Part shown: positions 1-10,075 of the stretch, one piece after another
How the letters are laid out: each line of letters begins with the position of its first letter
Numbering within the stretch: the stretch's first letter is position 1
Assembly: GCA_029237695.1 (NCBI GenBank)
Contig: CM055277.1
Span: forward strand, 40,272,242-40,336,241
Direction of reading: 5' to 3'
DNA: 64,000 nucleotides
From: Conchocele bisecta
Lineage: Eukaryota; Mollusca; Bivalvia; Lucinida; Thyasiridae
The notes under the pieces: model-generated
What the model was told of the DNA's origin: nothing
Databases searched by the model: none
What the model saw: the letters and a program-made list of their open reading frames with translations, nothing else
Program-made: the position numbers and the translations under genes

Positions 1-1100
1 GTGGAAAAAATTGTCGAAATACAGCTAGTGGGGCCTAAATTAAAATATTGTTTGTTTGATCTTTACCGCCCGCTTCAGTTTTTTCCCGCCGCCTCCAAAG
101 TTTTTATTCTAATTTCAAATTATTTTATTTATTTTTTTAAATTTTTTAATTTTTTTTTATTTTTTTTTCCTTTGCGTTCCGCGGATTCCATTTTCGTCCA
201 TTTCGGTTCCTTTTCGCTAATTAGAACCATTTACAAAATGCTCCGAATCATAAAATTTATTTTTTAATCTCAAATAAAATAAAATAGTTTACCTATCTAC
301 CTACCCAAGCCTGAAATGTTGGGTAGGTAAAGATCAAACAAACAATATTTTAATTTAGGCCTGGTACACTTTTGAAATATATTTTCCCCTTTCTCCACAA
401 AACTTGCAAGTTGCTAATTATTTAGAATCGCCTCGAAAAGATGTTAAAGAAATATCAACTTGCGTTTTTTTGTTGAAAAATATTGTTGAAATACAGTGGA
501 TGGTATATAATTTTGAAATATTGTTCTTGTTTCTCACAAACACTTTCAAGTTGGTTATTCTTTAGTCGTCTCGACAAGGCAATTCTAAAGAATACAGCTT
601 GCAGGCATTGTGGAGAAATGGGAGATATATAGCAGGCATGGGAAATTAATCAGAAAATCCGGAGTTGAGGTCCCAGGGACCACTTTTGTGAATCTTGTAA
701 ATCCGTTGAGACTGGCGATAAAAAATTACAATTTTCGAGAAAAAAAAAGTATTTATTTTTTTAATTTTTTTTTAAGTGGCGATTCTTTTATTTTCCCCAG
801 CGGAATCCCTGTTATACATGTACTGATTTCTTGTTGCAAGTATTATTTTAAATTGAAATGGATTATGTTGCCAATTTTTCCTAATTATAGCATATTTTTT
901 TCAGGGGAAAATGTGATCTATTTAATGCTAAATATACCTCAGAATGAAGCACAGAGCATCTAGAATTGAAACAAAATTCTGGGGGGGGGGCATGTCCCGA
1001 GACCCCCCTAGCAAATCGCAGCGCAATCTGCTGCTCAAATAAATTTTCAGGATTGGGGATAGTGTTCCACTCCCTGATGTAGTCAATATTATGTCCATTT
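1..1100. other. AT-rich intergenic stretch with one long inverted repeat
   Basis: No gene is supported here; open frames are short and rich in Phe, Ile and Asn as expected from AT-rich DNA. The one clear structure is a perfect 36-bp inverted repeat with arms at 32-67 and 326-361, listed separately. A run of ten G followed by CATG and a C-rich stretch at 981-1010 makes a small palindromic patch; a similar patch recurs near 10137-10162. Confidence 0.6.
32..361. repeat. Fold-back repeat with perfect 36-bp arms
   Basis: The left arm (32-67, starting GGCCTAAATTAAAATATTG) is exactly reverse-complementary to the right arm (326-361). They enclose about 258 bp of T-rich sequence. A small non-autonomous inverted-repeat element is the simplest reading. 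I could not define a target-site duplication. Confidence 0.7.
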
Positions 1101-1103
1101 GTT

Positions 1104-2657
1104 TTAGCGAGTGTATCTCTCTGGGAACCGTGCAATATGGTACGGCTTGAAACATTCTCTGCACAAATTCACACTGCAGGCCTCACATCCATATTTTGGT
1201 TCGCGGCGTACGCCAACCTTAGAACATTGTTTGCACGTTCTCTTCTTCCCCAAGTCCTTTATCCAGCAATTGCTGCCAACTGACTGCATTTCCTTGAGCG
1301 CCTTACGTTTCCATTTCTGGCAATAATTTCCAATCATTTGCTTGGACAAATTCTGTCGGAATTCCAACTGGGTATGCGGCTTGGCCTTTCCCCGGTGAGT
1401 CGTTTTCTTGTGGTGCGATGATTCTCGCATCAGCACAAATGCTGCGACGATCGACACATCCAGCAAAAACCAAAACAGATACTTCCACCATTTGACAGCT
1501 TTCCGGCCCACAGCATACATCGCACGCAACTGGTCAGCTCGGTTGACTCCATTCATGTGTTGCGTGTACATTCGCACCACCTCTGGACATGGAACGGCTT
1601 TCACTGTGCCATCCTTCTGCTTGCGTTCAACGGTAGTCGCCTTGGTGGGATCGAAATTAGTTGAAAGGAGGTAGACATTCTTCTTGTCTCTCCAGGCTGT
1701 TGCTACCTTACCAGCTTTCTGCATTAGCATGGACTCGGCTTGCATCTTTTTTACTTCTGCAGGAATACCGCGCCTGTTTACACGGAATGTACCACACGCG
1801 TAGGTACCATTGTTCTGCAGGTCTTCATAAAGCTACACTGAAGTGAAATAGTTGTCGGTATATATGTGGTGAAATTTATTTAACACAAGTCCATGACCAC
1901 TCTTTCACCCAGGGCCTGTTCACCAGCCTGTGTCTCCTTGCCGCAATAGACTTGAAAGTCATTTATGTAGCCATTGTGTGGATCAGCACGTACCCACACT
2001 TTGATCCCCCTTTTTGTTGGCTTCATTGGTATGTTCTGCTTGAATCCCAAGCGGCCTGTATACCCAATCATTGCTTCGTCGACAGTAGATTCCCGGTGCG
2101 GTCTGTAATTGTCCATCAAGTTGGCGCACAGTGATTCTATGACAGGTCGCACATGGGCAAGCTTGTCATGTCCCGGTTCACCACGATTTGGATTGTCGGT
2201 GTTTTCTGCCACATGAAAATATTTGCTGATGTTGTCATATCTGTCACGTGTAATTCTGTCACTTATGCCAGTTGGACTATACATGGGATCAGTTGACCAG
2301 TACATGTCCACTGTTGGTGCCTGGACAATTCTCATGACGATCTGAAAATCCAAGTATGCCCACATTTCTTCTGGGTTTACGTTTCTCCATTTGGGGTCCG
2401 CCTTTTCTATGCATTTCTCTGAGCATATTTATTGGTCTCGTTCATGAGACTCTGTATCATGTCATGCGTAAATAATAGTTTGAGGAAGTCCAATTCATTC
2501 TTGTCAGCTGTCAAAACGTTTACAGGTCCAGGAATCGCAGTAAAGTCCTTTACTTTCACTGTCCGCAATGTTGACAGCCAGCCTTCCCCACCCACTTCCA
2601 ATTCAACATCGCTGCCCGACTCGTCACTTTCGGCGTCGTAATTACGCAATCTCATTC
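1104..2657 (-). pseudogene. piggyBac transposase, decayed copy 1
   Basis: This is a DDE transposase of the piggyBac/PGBD type (DDE_Tnp_1_7), which in active copies cuts and joins DNA at TTAA. Reading on the minus strand from ATG at 2655, an acidic N-terminus (YDAESDESGSD) is followed by the core (MYWSTDP at about 2310, then VDEAMIGYTGRLGF at about 2075). The second Asp box (HHIYTDNYFTS) is near 1860, then MNGVNRADQ near 1540. A C-terminal Cys-rich finger follows (CKQC, CEAC, LCRECF, YH) and the frame ends at 1104. The gene is broken: frames change near 2405 and near 1880, there is a stop after YFTSV, and the third catalytic Asp box reads GVN instead of GVD. It directly abuts another decayed frame at 2656 with no 5' untranslated region between them. 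Family assignment is firm; loss of function is equally clear. Confidence 0.92.
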
Positions 2658-2659
2658 AC

Positions 2660-3800
2660 TGAGTTCTATTTCGCTTTAGTAGTTGCACTGATGAATGGTG
2701 GTGATATGACGAATTTGGTCGTCGCTTCTGGCTGCATGCCGTCAAGGTCGCCAAATTGATGCTCGCATCCCAAGTTGGTTGCTGGTGCGAATTTTGTGCG
2801 TTGAAGCAGTCCGTCATCAGGACGGCTGGTGAACTTCCCACCAGGTAGGAAGTCCCCTAACTGCTTCTCGACAACTTTACCCATCGCTTGGGATGGATGA
2901 CAGCACTAGCGCTCGTTTCCTCTTCTAAACGAAAAAATACATTCTCCAGTCTCTTGTGTCGTGGGACTTGTCGAATCTCCAGGGGATCATTTGGTGACCA
3001 ATGTCCATCAGTAGCGAGTAAATGGTCTGGTGATGTTTCAACTTTCCGCAAGAAGTGGTGAATATCTTGGGACTTCTCGATATAGTTCAAGATATGCCAC
3101 TTTTCCACAGGTCACTAGATTCCAGTACGGCCCGAGACATTGGAGCAGGGTTACAACTTCATTTGAATCGAGATCAGATGTCACAGCTTTAAGTTTGAGA
3201 TTTGGTTTTTCTACAGTTTTCAATACATGTATAAAATCCCGTCTGTGGAGGAAAACATGAGCTGCTGTTTCAAACAACGTGTTGAACCTGTTGTCACGAT
3301 AATTTCCTATCGATGACTTTATTTTATTCCATTATCACTACAGTGTGCCTCCCACCGGTCCCTAACACCAATATGTTCTCCGGCTAGCCCAAATGCATCG
3401 GCTGTTGTCCTGATAGCTCGCTGCACGAATGTTTCCTTTTTACTCCAGTGTTTAAACACCGACAATGTGTCTCTCCCAATGGGCCCCGTGGTGTCGACAA
3501 GATTTGTTTCCAGCTCTTTTAATTCAGGTGCAATGTAGATTCACAACTTCATTGTTGCCGTCATAATTTGCTTTGGAATGATATTTTTTTTGATACTTCC
3601 TTCTTCAAATAACTTACTTTTTTTGCAGTGTTACTTTCCTTAATTGTTCCAATTTATTCTCCTCAACTAGCGCCTCGTTTTCCTCTGTCAAATGAGAAAT
3701 TTGCTTCTTCTGTTGATCATTTTTCGCACCAACTTCTTTTATCATACACGCATGATCAGTTATTTTTAGCTCCACTATTCGAAGAATAAGTAGAACTTAT
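2660..3800 (-). pseudogene. Decayed gene of an uncharacterised animal family (C-terminal part)
   Basis: Joining minus-strand frames gives a recognisable protein: a coiled coil at about 3790-3640 (QISHLTEENEALVEENKLEQ) ending at a GTAAGT donor. Next comes DTLSVFKHWSKKETFVQRAI (about 3500-3440), then IGNYRDNRFNTLFETAAHVF (about 3310-3250). SDLDSNEVVTLLQCLG, DHLLATDGHWSPNDPLEIRQ and LGDFLPGGKFTSRPDD follow, and finally HHHSSVQLLKRNRTQ at about 2690-2660. From memory, the patterns around NRFN.LF, DL....V and the LPGGKF box occur in a widespread, repeat-associated, uncharacterised protein family of cnidarians and molluscs. I do not know its biochemical role. Several frameshifts and stops make it a pseudogene. 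It ends exactly where piggyBac copy 1 begins. Confidence 0.6.
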
Positions 3801-3850
3801 GTTGTCACTCCGGCGTCGACGTCGGCGTCGGCGTTGGCGTCACCGTCACG

Positions 3851-4790
3851 CCTTGGTTAAGGTTTTTAGTCAACCTTGTATATGGAATACTACTGGCCCT
3901 ACACCCACCATACTTGCACAACATCATCTCTTAGTGATGTACATCAACAACCACTGACCTATATTTAACCTTCACCTACATTTAACCTTGAATTACTTAA
4001 TTAATTCCCCTTGGTTAAGGTTTTTAGTCTAGCTTGTATATGGAATATTCCTGGCCCTACACCCACCATACTTGGACAACTTCATCTCCTAGTGATGTAC
4101 ATCAACAACCACTGACCTATATTTGACCTTGACCTACATTTAACTTTGAATTACTTAGTTAATTCCCCTTAGTTAAGGTTTTTAGTCAAGCTTGTACATG
4201 GAATACTATTGTGCATACTAACACCATACTTGGACAACCTTTTCTCATAGCGATGTACATAAATAACCCCTGATCTATATTTGACCTTGACCTACATTTC
4301 CTCTTGAATTACTTAATTCTCCTTGGTTAAGGTTTTTAGTCAAGCTTGTAGATGCAATACTCTTGGCCCTACACCAACCATACTTGGACAACTTCATCTC
4401 CTAGTGATGTACATCAATAATCCCTGACCTATATTTGACCTTGACCTACTTTTATCCTTTGATTACTTTCTTATTTCCCTTTGGTTATGGTTTTTAGTCA
4501 AGCTTGTATATGGAATATTCCTGGGCCTACAGCAACCATACTTGGAAAACTTCATCTCCTAATGATGTACATCAATAACCCCTGACCTATATCTGACATT
4601 GACCTACATTTAACCTTGAATTACTTACTTAATTTCCCTTCGTTAAGGTTTTTAGTCAACCTTGGTTAAGGTTTGTATGCAGGCCGCGGCCACATTGACC
4701 TACATTTAACCTTGAATTACTTACTTAATTTCCCTTGGTTAAGGTTTTTAGTCAACCTTGGTTAAGGTTTTTATGCAGGCCGCGGCCACC
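3851..4790. repeat. Tandem satellite, about 157-bp unit, 5-6 copies
   Basis: Units start with TTGGTTAAGGTTTTTAGTCA near 3851, 4009, 4166, 4319, 4475 and 4632, so the period is close to 157 bp. Each unit repeats the phrases GTATATGGAATA, CCATACTTGGACAACTTCAT and TGACCTATATTTGACCTTGA. Copies differ at several percent of positions. The array ends in two copies of GTTAAGG...ATGCAGGCCGCGGCCAC (4686 and 4780), a phrase seen again at 22107. It interrupts the decayed coiled-coil gene that lies on both sides. Confidence 0.9.
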
Positions 4791-4799
4791 TTGTTTTTC

Positions 4800-5201
4800 A
4801 AGCTATGTGTACATCGACAACCCTCGTAGTCGAGTTATGTGTTCTCCTACAGCTCTTGTTTCTTTCATTTTCTGTAGTTGTTTACTCTATTTTTGTATTA
4901 GTTTCATTGACTGCCGTAGCGCATGTCTGTCTTTCTTAGCTTTCTCATCACGCTTTATTATATTTCTAACAGAATAGTGGCCATTGCATTGTCTTAATTG
5001 GTCCAACTTCTGCTAATTTTCTTGCACCTGTGGTCTTAATTGATTGTTGTGTTTCTGAACTTTACAATTCTCGTACTTCAAATAATTTGTTTCTTTCTTT
5101 ATTTGTCGATATTCATTACATGTATCTCCATCAGACATGTCAGATGTCTGGGTACCAGTGCATATCAGTCTTTCGTGTTCAGCACTTTCACATCTGCACG
5201 A
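4800..5201 (-). pseudogene. Coiled-coil N-terminal part of the decayed gene
   Basis: One minus-strand frame from about 5190 to 4800 reads as a Lys/Glu/Gln-rich helix (for example CNEYRQIKKETNYLKYENCK, DEKAKKDRHALRQSMKLIQK, LQKMKETRAVGEH) with only two in-frame stops. Its style matches the coiled coil at 3790-3640, so it is probably the upstream part of the same gene, separated from it by the 157-bp satellite. The frame may continue beyond the SINE (about 5690-5750, MQRKTVSHRLTS). Function unknown. Confidence 0.45.
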
Positions 5202-5680
5202 TCGCCCCGTGCAGGCACCGGGGCGGGATCAACTGATCCTGAGAATAGTGCTGCAGTAGCCATTGCTTGTCGTAAAAGGCGACTAAACTGGCTTAACGAT
5301 TGGGTTCATACTTTCCGGAACCCACTATACCGGAGTTGGCCCTCATGTACATTTTTGGCTTTCTTGTATGTGAGTTGAGTCGGGCTATGCCCCATATATA
5401 AAAGTAAGATTAGCGCTAATCCTATTACTTTTAGGGATGGGATAAATGATGCTGGTGTGGCGAGGGCCTGGCACCAGATCAGGTTGTTCTAATTTTCAGG
5501 ACTGAATATATATTTTGATTGTAAATATTGAGTTCTGAAGTTGGGATTTACCCCCCTCGTACAGGTAGATACGGGACACGAACCCGTTGACCCGTCTGCG
5601 TGTAGACTCCCTGAGGCTTGTACCTCTATGTCAGAAAAGCGGACGTTAAACCCTATTCACTCACTCACTCACTCACTCAC
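5202..5680 (+). mobile_element. SINE with (TCAC)n tail and target-site duplication
   Basis: The insert begins CGCCCCGTGCAGGCACCGGG and ends GGACGTTAAACCC followed by a (TCAC)n tail. It is flanked by identical ATCTGCACGA direct repeats (5192-5201 and 5681-5690), the mark of target-primed retroposition. It contains CTTGTCGTAAAAGGCGACTA, a phrase I associate with metazoan SINEs of the Meta/Rudi kind (from memory, unverified). Length is about 479 bp. Diverged or truncated copies lie at 10520-10790 and 42587-42826 on the opposite strand. Confidence 0.85.
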
Positions 5681-5699
5681 ATCTGCACGAGGTCAAACG

Positions 5700-7600
5700 A
5701 TGTGAGACTGTTTTTCTCTGCATAAGTCTTCAGTTCAAGGACAAGTCCATTTGACAAGGTTTTTATGTTTGTGAATGACCTTTATGTAACGTCTTGTGTA
5801 GTCAGGTGCAGAGACTGGCAGTATGGGCCGGGATAATCCATGCTCGTCTTTCACTGCTGAAAAATATATGAAATTGTGTGGCAGAGAACACAGAAAGGGC
5901 GACCGGTAGTAGGGAAAGAAGGTGGGTTACAGGTATTAATGGCACCCCGGCCCCTCATAATTAGTGCCTGTGGCTGGAGAAATGGGCTTATGGGTTTTGT
6001 GTCGTAGTGTAGATCCAGATCAGCCTGTGCATCCACAGTCTGATCAGGATCTGCACTGCTCACAAATCCCATAAGCCCCATTTCTCCATTCACAGCTACA
6101 AATGAGGATATATAATTGCAAGTTATTTTTTGTTACCTATGACAATGTTTCGCCTCCAAAATAAAACAGTTTGCTTTAAAAAATAAAATACATGTTGCAA
6201 AACAGCATTTAATGATTTATGTCAATATTTTAGAATAATAGTAAAGTAAACTTTAAATTCACTTAAAATACCCATTTGTGAACTTCGATGTGCATAATTC
6301 TGCATATTTAGTTGATACCCAACTGAAATTTCGCGAAATTTGAGTTCCGGTAACATCGATTGGAAAAAATTGCAAAAGGACGAAACTACGTAGGTACGAC
6401 GAAATCGCGGAAATTATCCGAGATATTTACGGATTTTTTTATGTTTTATGACAATTCGGATTGAAATAAATAATTAATAATGTAATAAACATTATTAGTT
6501 CTCGACATCAAAGGATTCCATCAGAATATATCGATTTCGTACGTACAAAAGTTCGCACTTTTCGTCGAAGCAGAAAGTCGCAATCATCGGCGTTTCGGAT
6601 CACAATTTAATGATAATTTCAACTGTTTAAACATAATATTTGTGACAGAAAAAATCAATTAACTATAGTTAAGATACTTACCTTAAATTTACAACATGTC
6701 TGGAACAACCAACGCTTTGTATAGATCGAACTGTTGATAGATTTTCTCAACCAGGTATAGCGTGAATAGGATTTCGATTTTCCAAAATGTCGCCGACTTG
6801 CGAGTGGACAGAATTTACTCGGAGGGGTACATTTGAAAATTGAATGCGAAGCTCAAAATTAGGTTCCGAAACACAATTTTGGTATCAAATAAAAGATAAT
6901 TCTTTGTAGTTTTCATAAATATATGCATACTATGGATAATTTAATGATTTGATGGGCGACGAAGCCGTAACTTTGGGGATTATTTACGTCGCGTAGGCAA
7001 GTCCTATGTTAATTATGCAAATGTCTCGGTGTACGTCATTCAATGTTCTGTCAATCAAAATCCATCTCATGAGATATAAACAGCCCGCAAATCATTTCTA
7101 AACCGGTAGTTGGTACCAAATCACACAATTAAGTTAATACATGATAAACATATTTATGACACATAATAATGAAATTTATATGGTTTTGTAGATAATTTAT
7201 TTCTCTTAGCCCTTTACATACTACCAGTGCTGCAGTGGCAGCACTCTGCACAGTTCTTAGTTGCAGGCTGCTGATAGTAAGTACCTGGCTGAATACCACA
7301 GCAGAGATTGGGGGATATCAGGATTTTGTAAACATGCAACAAAATGGATTATATCCTTTACACATGCTACATGCATTTAACATGTTTAAGAATTAATAAA
7401 TAAATAACTTACAATTTTGCTTCTTTGTTGTCTATTATGTTCCACTGTCTTTTGTTTTATATTCCATTTTAAATTTTTAAATATTCATCCAAAATTGAAA
7501 CTAGATTGTAAAATTGTACAGTACACAATAAAAGTATTTTGTTATGAACAATTTTCTATTTACATATCACTTGTAATTAAATGTGTATTTTTATTACGGA
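5700..7600. other. Intergenic stretch with one long hairpin
   Basis: Beyond a possible extension of the decayed coiled-coil gene up to about 5750, I see no gene. The stretch holds a hairpin at 5974-6083 (listed separately). The segment near 6240-6425 recurs in reverse orientation near 40395-40620 (shared phrases GACGAAACTACGTAGGTACG and TTGCAAAAGGACGAAACTA), so it belongs to an old dispersed repeat. The rest is AT-rich with no recognisable signal. Confidence 0.5.
5974..6083. repeat. Hairpin repeat of the AGTGTAGATCCAGATCA family
   Basis: Outer arms GGAGAAATGGGCTTATGG and its complement enclose inner arms AGTGTAGATCCAGATCA and TGATCAGGATCTGCACTG, making a long imperfect stem. Related hairpins lie near 13525-13605, 42829-42930, 42975-43085 and 58119-58175. 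A half-stem occurs near 51483 and pieces lie at 18140-18180 and 37460-37500. This is a short, structured, non-autonomous repeat family. Confidence 0.75.
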
Positions 7601-8868
7601 TGTGCTGATTACTGCCACAACTGAATGTGTCCTGGCTACACACTTTGCACCTTCCGCGATTTTGGGAAATTTCTTTGCCCGTTCTCATCGATGTTCGCCA
7701 GTGTCTTTCACTTTCTTGTTCCCTGGAAACCGGCGATCATTTGTTTGGCCAAATTCATTCTAAAGTCAAGTTGTTTTCTGGGTTTCTTCTTCCTCGTTTT
7801 TGTTTTCATTCCATGGTTGGCTGATTCTTTCATGCAAACCAGAGCATTGGTGATGGCCATGTCGAATACAAACCAGAGCATTGGCGATGGCCATGTCGAA
7901 TACAAACCAGAACATTGGTGATGGCCATGTCGAATACAAACCAGAGCATTGGTGATGGCCATGTCGAATACAAACCAGAGCATTGGCGATGGCCGTGTCG
8001 AATACAAACCAGAGCATTGGCGATGGCCATGTCGAATACAAACCAGAACATTGGCGATGGCCGTGTCGAATACAAACCAGAGCATTGGCGATGGCCGTGT
8101 CGAATACAAACCAGAAGAGGTATTTCCACCACTTTTTTGCCTTTCTTGCAGTAGAATATTGTGTCCGGTTTTGGTCTGCAATATCAACTCCACCATTATT
8201 TTTTGAGTATGCATCAACTACCTGCGGACATTCAACAGCCTTCTGTGCGCCATGTTTTTGTCGTCTGGTGACATTGATAATACCATCTGGCTTGATATTA
8301 TTACACAGTAGATGTACAAGTTTTCTGTCCTTCCACGCATAACCTTTTTGTCGCCCTGTTTTTATTATACCAACAGTTTTTTTCAAGGCGGCCGGCAGGC
8401 CTTTTCTGTTTATTCTTACAGTTCCGCAGCAGTATGTCTGTTGTGCCAGCAAGTCATCAAACAGTTTTGGACTGGAGAAGTAATTATCCATGTAGATGTG
8501 GTGATTTTTTCCCACAATACTGGCCGTGAGGTCCTTTATTACTCTTGCCCCGAGTCCCTCTTCCTTAGAGCGTACCCCTTGTACATCTGGTTTGCCTACA
8601 TTGATTTGGTATTCATGTACATAGCCGTTGCTTGGGTGTGCCCGCATCAATACTTTTATACCAAATCTGGTTGGCTTTGCAGGAAGGTATTGTCGGAATG
8701 ACAGTCGACCCTTAAAAGCAACCATGCCTTCATCGATTGATTGGTTCATTGGTGGGTTGTAGCAATCTTTACATTGTTGGAGCACGGCGTCACATATTGG
8801 GTGAACATGGCACAGTTTGTCATGCCCTGGCTGGTTGCGCACAGGATTTTGCCGGGTGTATAGGCCCA
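7600..8868 (-). pseudogene. piggyBac transposase, copy 2, with internal minisatellite
   Basis: Minus-strand frame from about 8868: RNQPGHDKLCHVHPICDAV, then NQSIDEGMVAFKGRLSFRQY (first Asp box, about 8735), HHIYMDNYFSS (second Asp, about 8510) and NGGVDIADQ (third Asp, about 8190). KKWWKYLFWFVFDTAIANAL then runs into eight copies of a 34-bp repeat. Behind the repeat the normal C-terminal continuation (QLDFRMNLAKQMIAG) is found in a different frame, because the repeat gain is not a multiple of three. A possible Cys finger remnant follows near 7650. The whole N-terminal third is missing and replaced by a 70-bp satellite. The catalytic triad is intact, but the protein cannot be complete. Confidence 0.9.
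7836..8107. repeat. 34-bp minisatellite, 8 copies, inside a transposase frame
   Basis: Eight units beginning AAACCAGAGCATTGG start every 34 bases from 7836 to 8074, with a partial ninth at 8108. They differ only at a few A/G or C/T positions, so the expansion is recent. The unit is the piggyBac codon stretch for FVFDTAIANALV. Because 34 is not divisible by three the reading frame rotates with each copy, yet the minus-strand frame stays open throughout. Confidence 0.97.
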
Positions 8869-10075
8869 TAATTTGGCTACAGAGATACAGGGAGACATTG
8901 GACAGACATGTACATGAGACACCGGGTGTATAGGCCCGGTATTTGGCTACAAAGGTACAGAGAGAGATTGGACAGACATGTACATGAGACACCGGGTGTA
9001 TAGACCCAGAATTTGGCTACAGAGATACAGGGAGACATTGGACAGACATGTACATGAGACACCGGGTGTATAGGCCCAGAATTTGGCTACAGAGATACAG
9101 GGAGACATTGGACAGACATGTACATGAGACACCGGGTGTATAGGCCCAGAATTTGGCTACAGAGATACAGGGAGACATTGAACAGACATGTACATGAGAC
9201 GCCGGGTGTACAGGCCCGGTATTTGGCTACAGAGGTAGAGAGAGATTGGACAGACATGTACATGAGACACCGGGTGTATAGACCCAGAATTTGGCTACAG
9301 AGATACAGGGAGACATTGGACAGACATGTACATGAGACACCGGGTGTATAGGCCCAGAATTTGGCTACAGAGATACAGGGAGACATTGGACAGACATGTA
9401 CATGAGACACCGGGAGTATAGGCCCAGTATTTGGCTACAGAGATACAGGGAGACATTGGACAGACATGTACATGAGACACTGGGTGTACAGGCCCAGTAT
9501 TTGGCTACAGAGATACAGGGAGACATTGGACAGACATGTACATGAGACACCGGGTGTATAGGCCCAGAATTTGGCTACAGAGATACAGGGAGACATTGGA
9601 CAGACATGTACATGAGACACCGGGAGTATAGGCCCAGTATTTGGCTACAGAGATACAGGGAGACATTGGACAGACATGTACATGAGACACTGGGTGTACA
9701 GGCCCAGTATTTGGCTACAGAGATACAGGGAGACATTGGACAGACATGTACATGAGACACCGGGTGTACAGGCCCGGTATTTGGCTACAGAGGTACAGAG
9801 AGAGATTGGACAGGTATGTACATGAGACACCGGGTGTACAGGCCCGGTATTTGGCTGCAGAGGTACAGAGAGAGATTGAACAGACATGTACATGAGACGC
9901 CGGGTGTATGGGCCCGGTATTTGGCTGCAGAGGTACAGAGAGAGATTGGACGGACATGTACATGAGATACCGGGTGTATAGGCCCGGTATTTGACTACAG
10001 AGGTACAGGGAGACATTGGACAGACATGTACATGATACACCGGGTGTACAGGCCCAGTATTTGGTCACAGAGGTA
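8866..10075. repeat. 70-bp satellite, about 17 copies
   Basis: The unit contains GGACAGACATGTACATGAGA and GGCTACAGAGATACAGGGAG and recurs every 70 bases (one unit near 9220 is a few bases short). Units fall into subtypes that recur in order, for example ...CCCAGAATTTGG, ...CCCAGTATTTGG and ...CCCGGTATTTGG, indicating block duplications. A single detached unit lies at 10353-10392. The array starts inside piggyBac copy 2, replacing its N-terminal coding part. Long minus-strand open frames across it are a by-product of the repeat, not genes. Confidence 0.97.

Noticed and set aside
8877..10068. Repeated open frames MSHVHVCPMSPCIS... and a CRISPR-like look of the 70-bp array
   Set aside because: The frames only reflect a stop-free 70-bp satellite read in rotating phases. 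There are no distinct spacers, since whole units are repeated, so it is not a CRISPR array.
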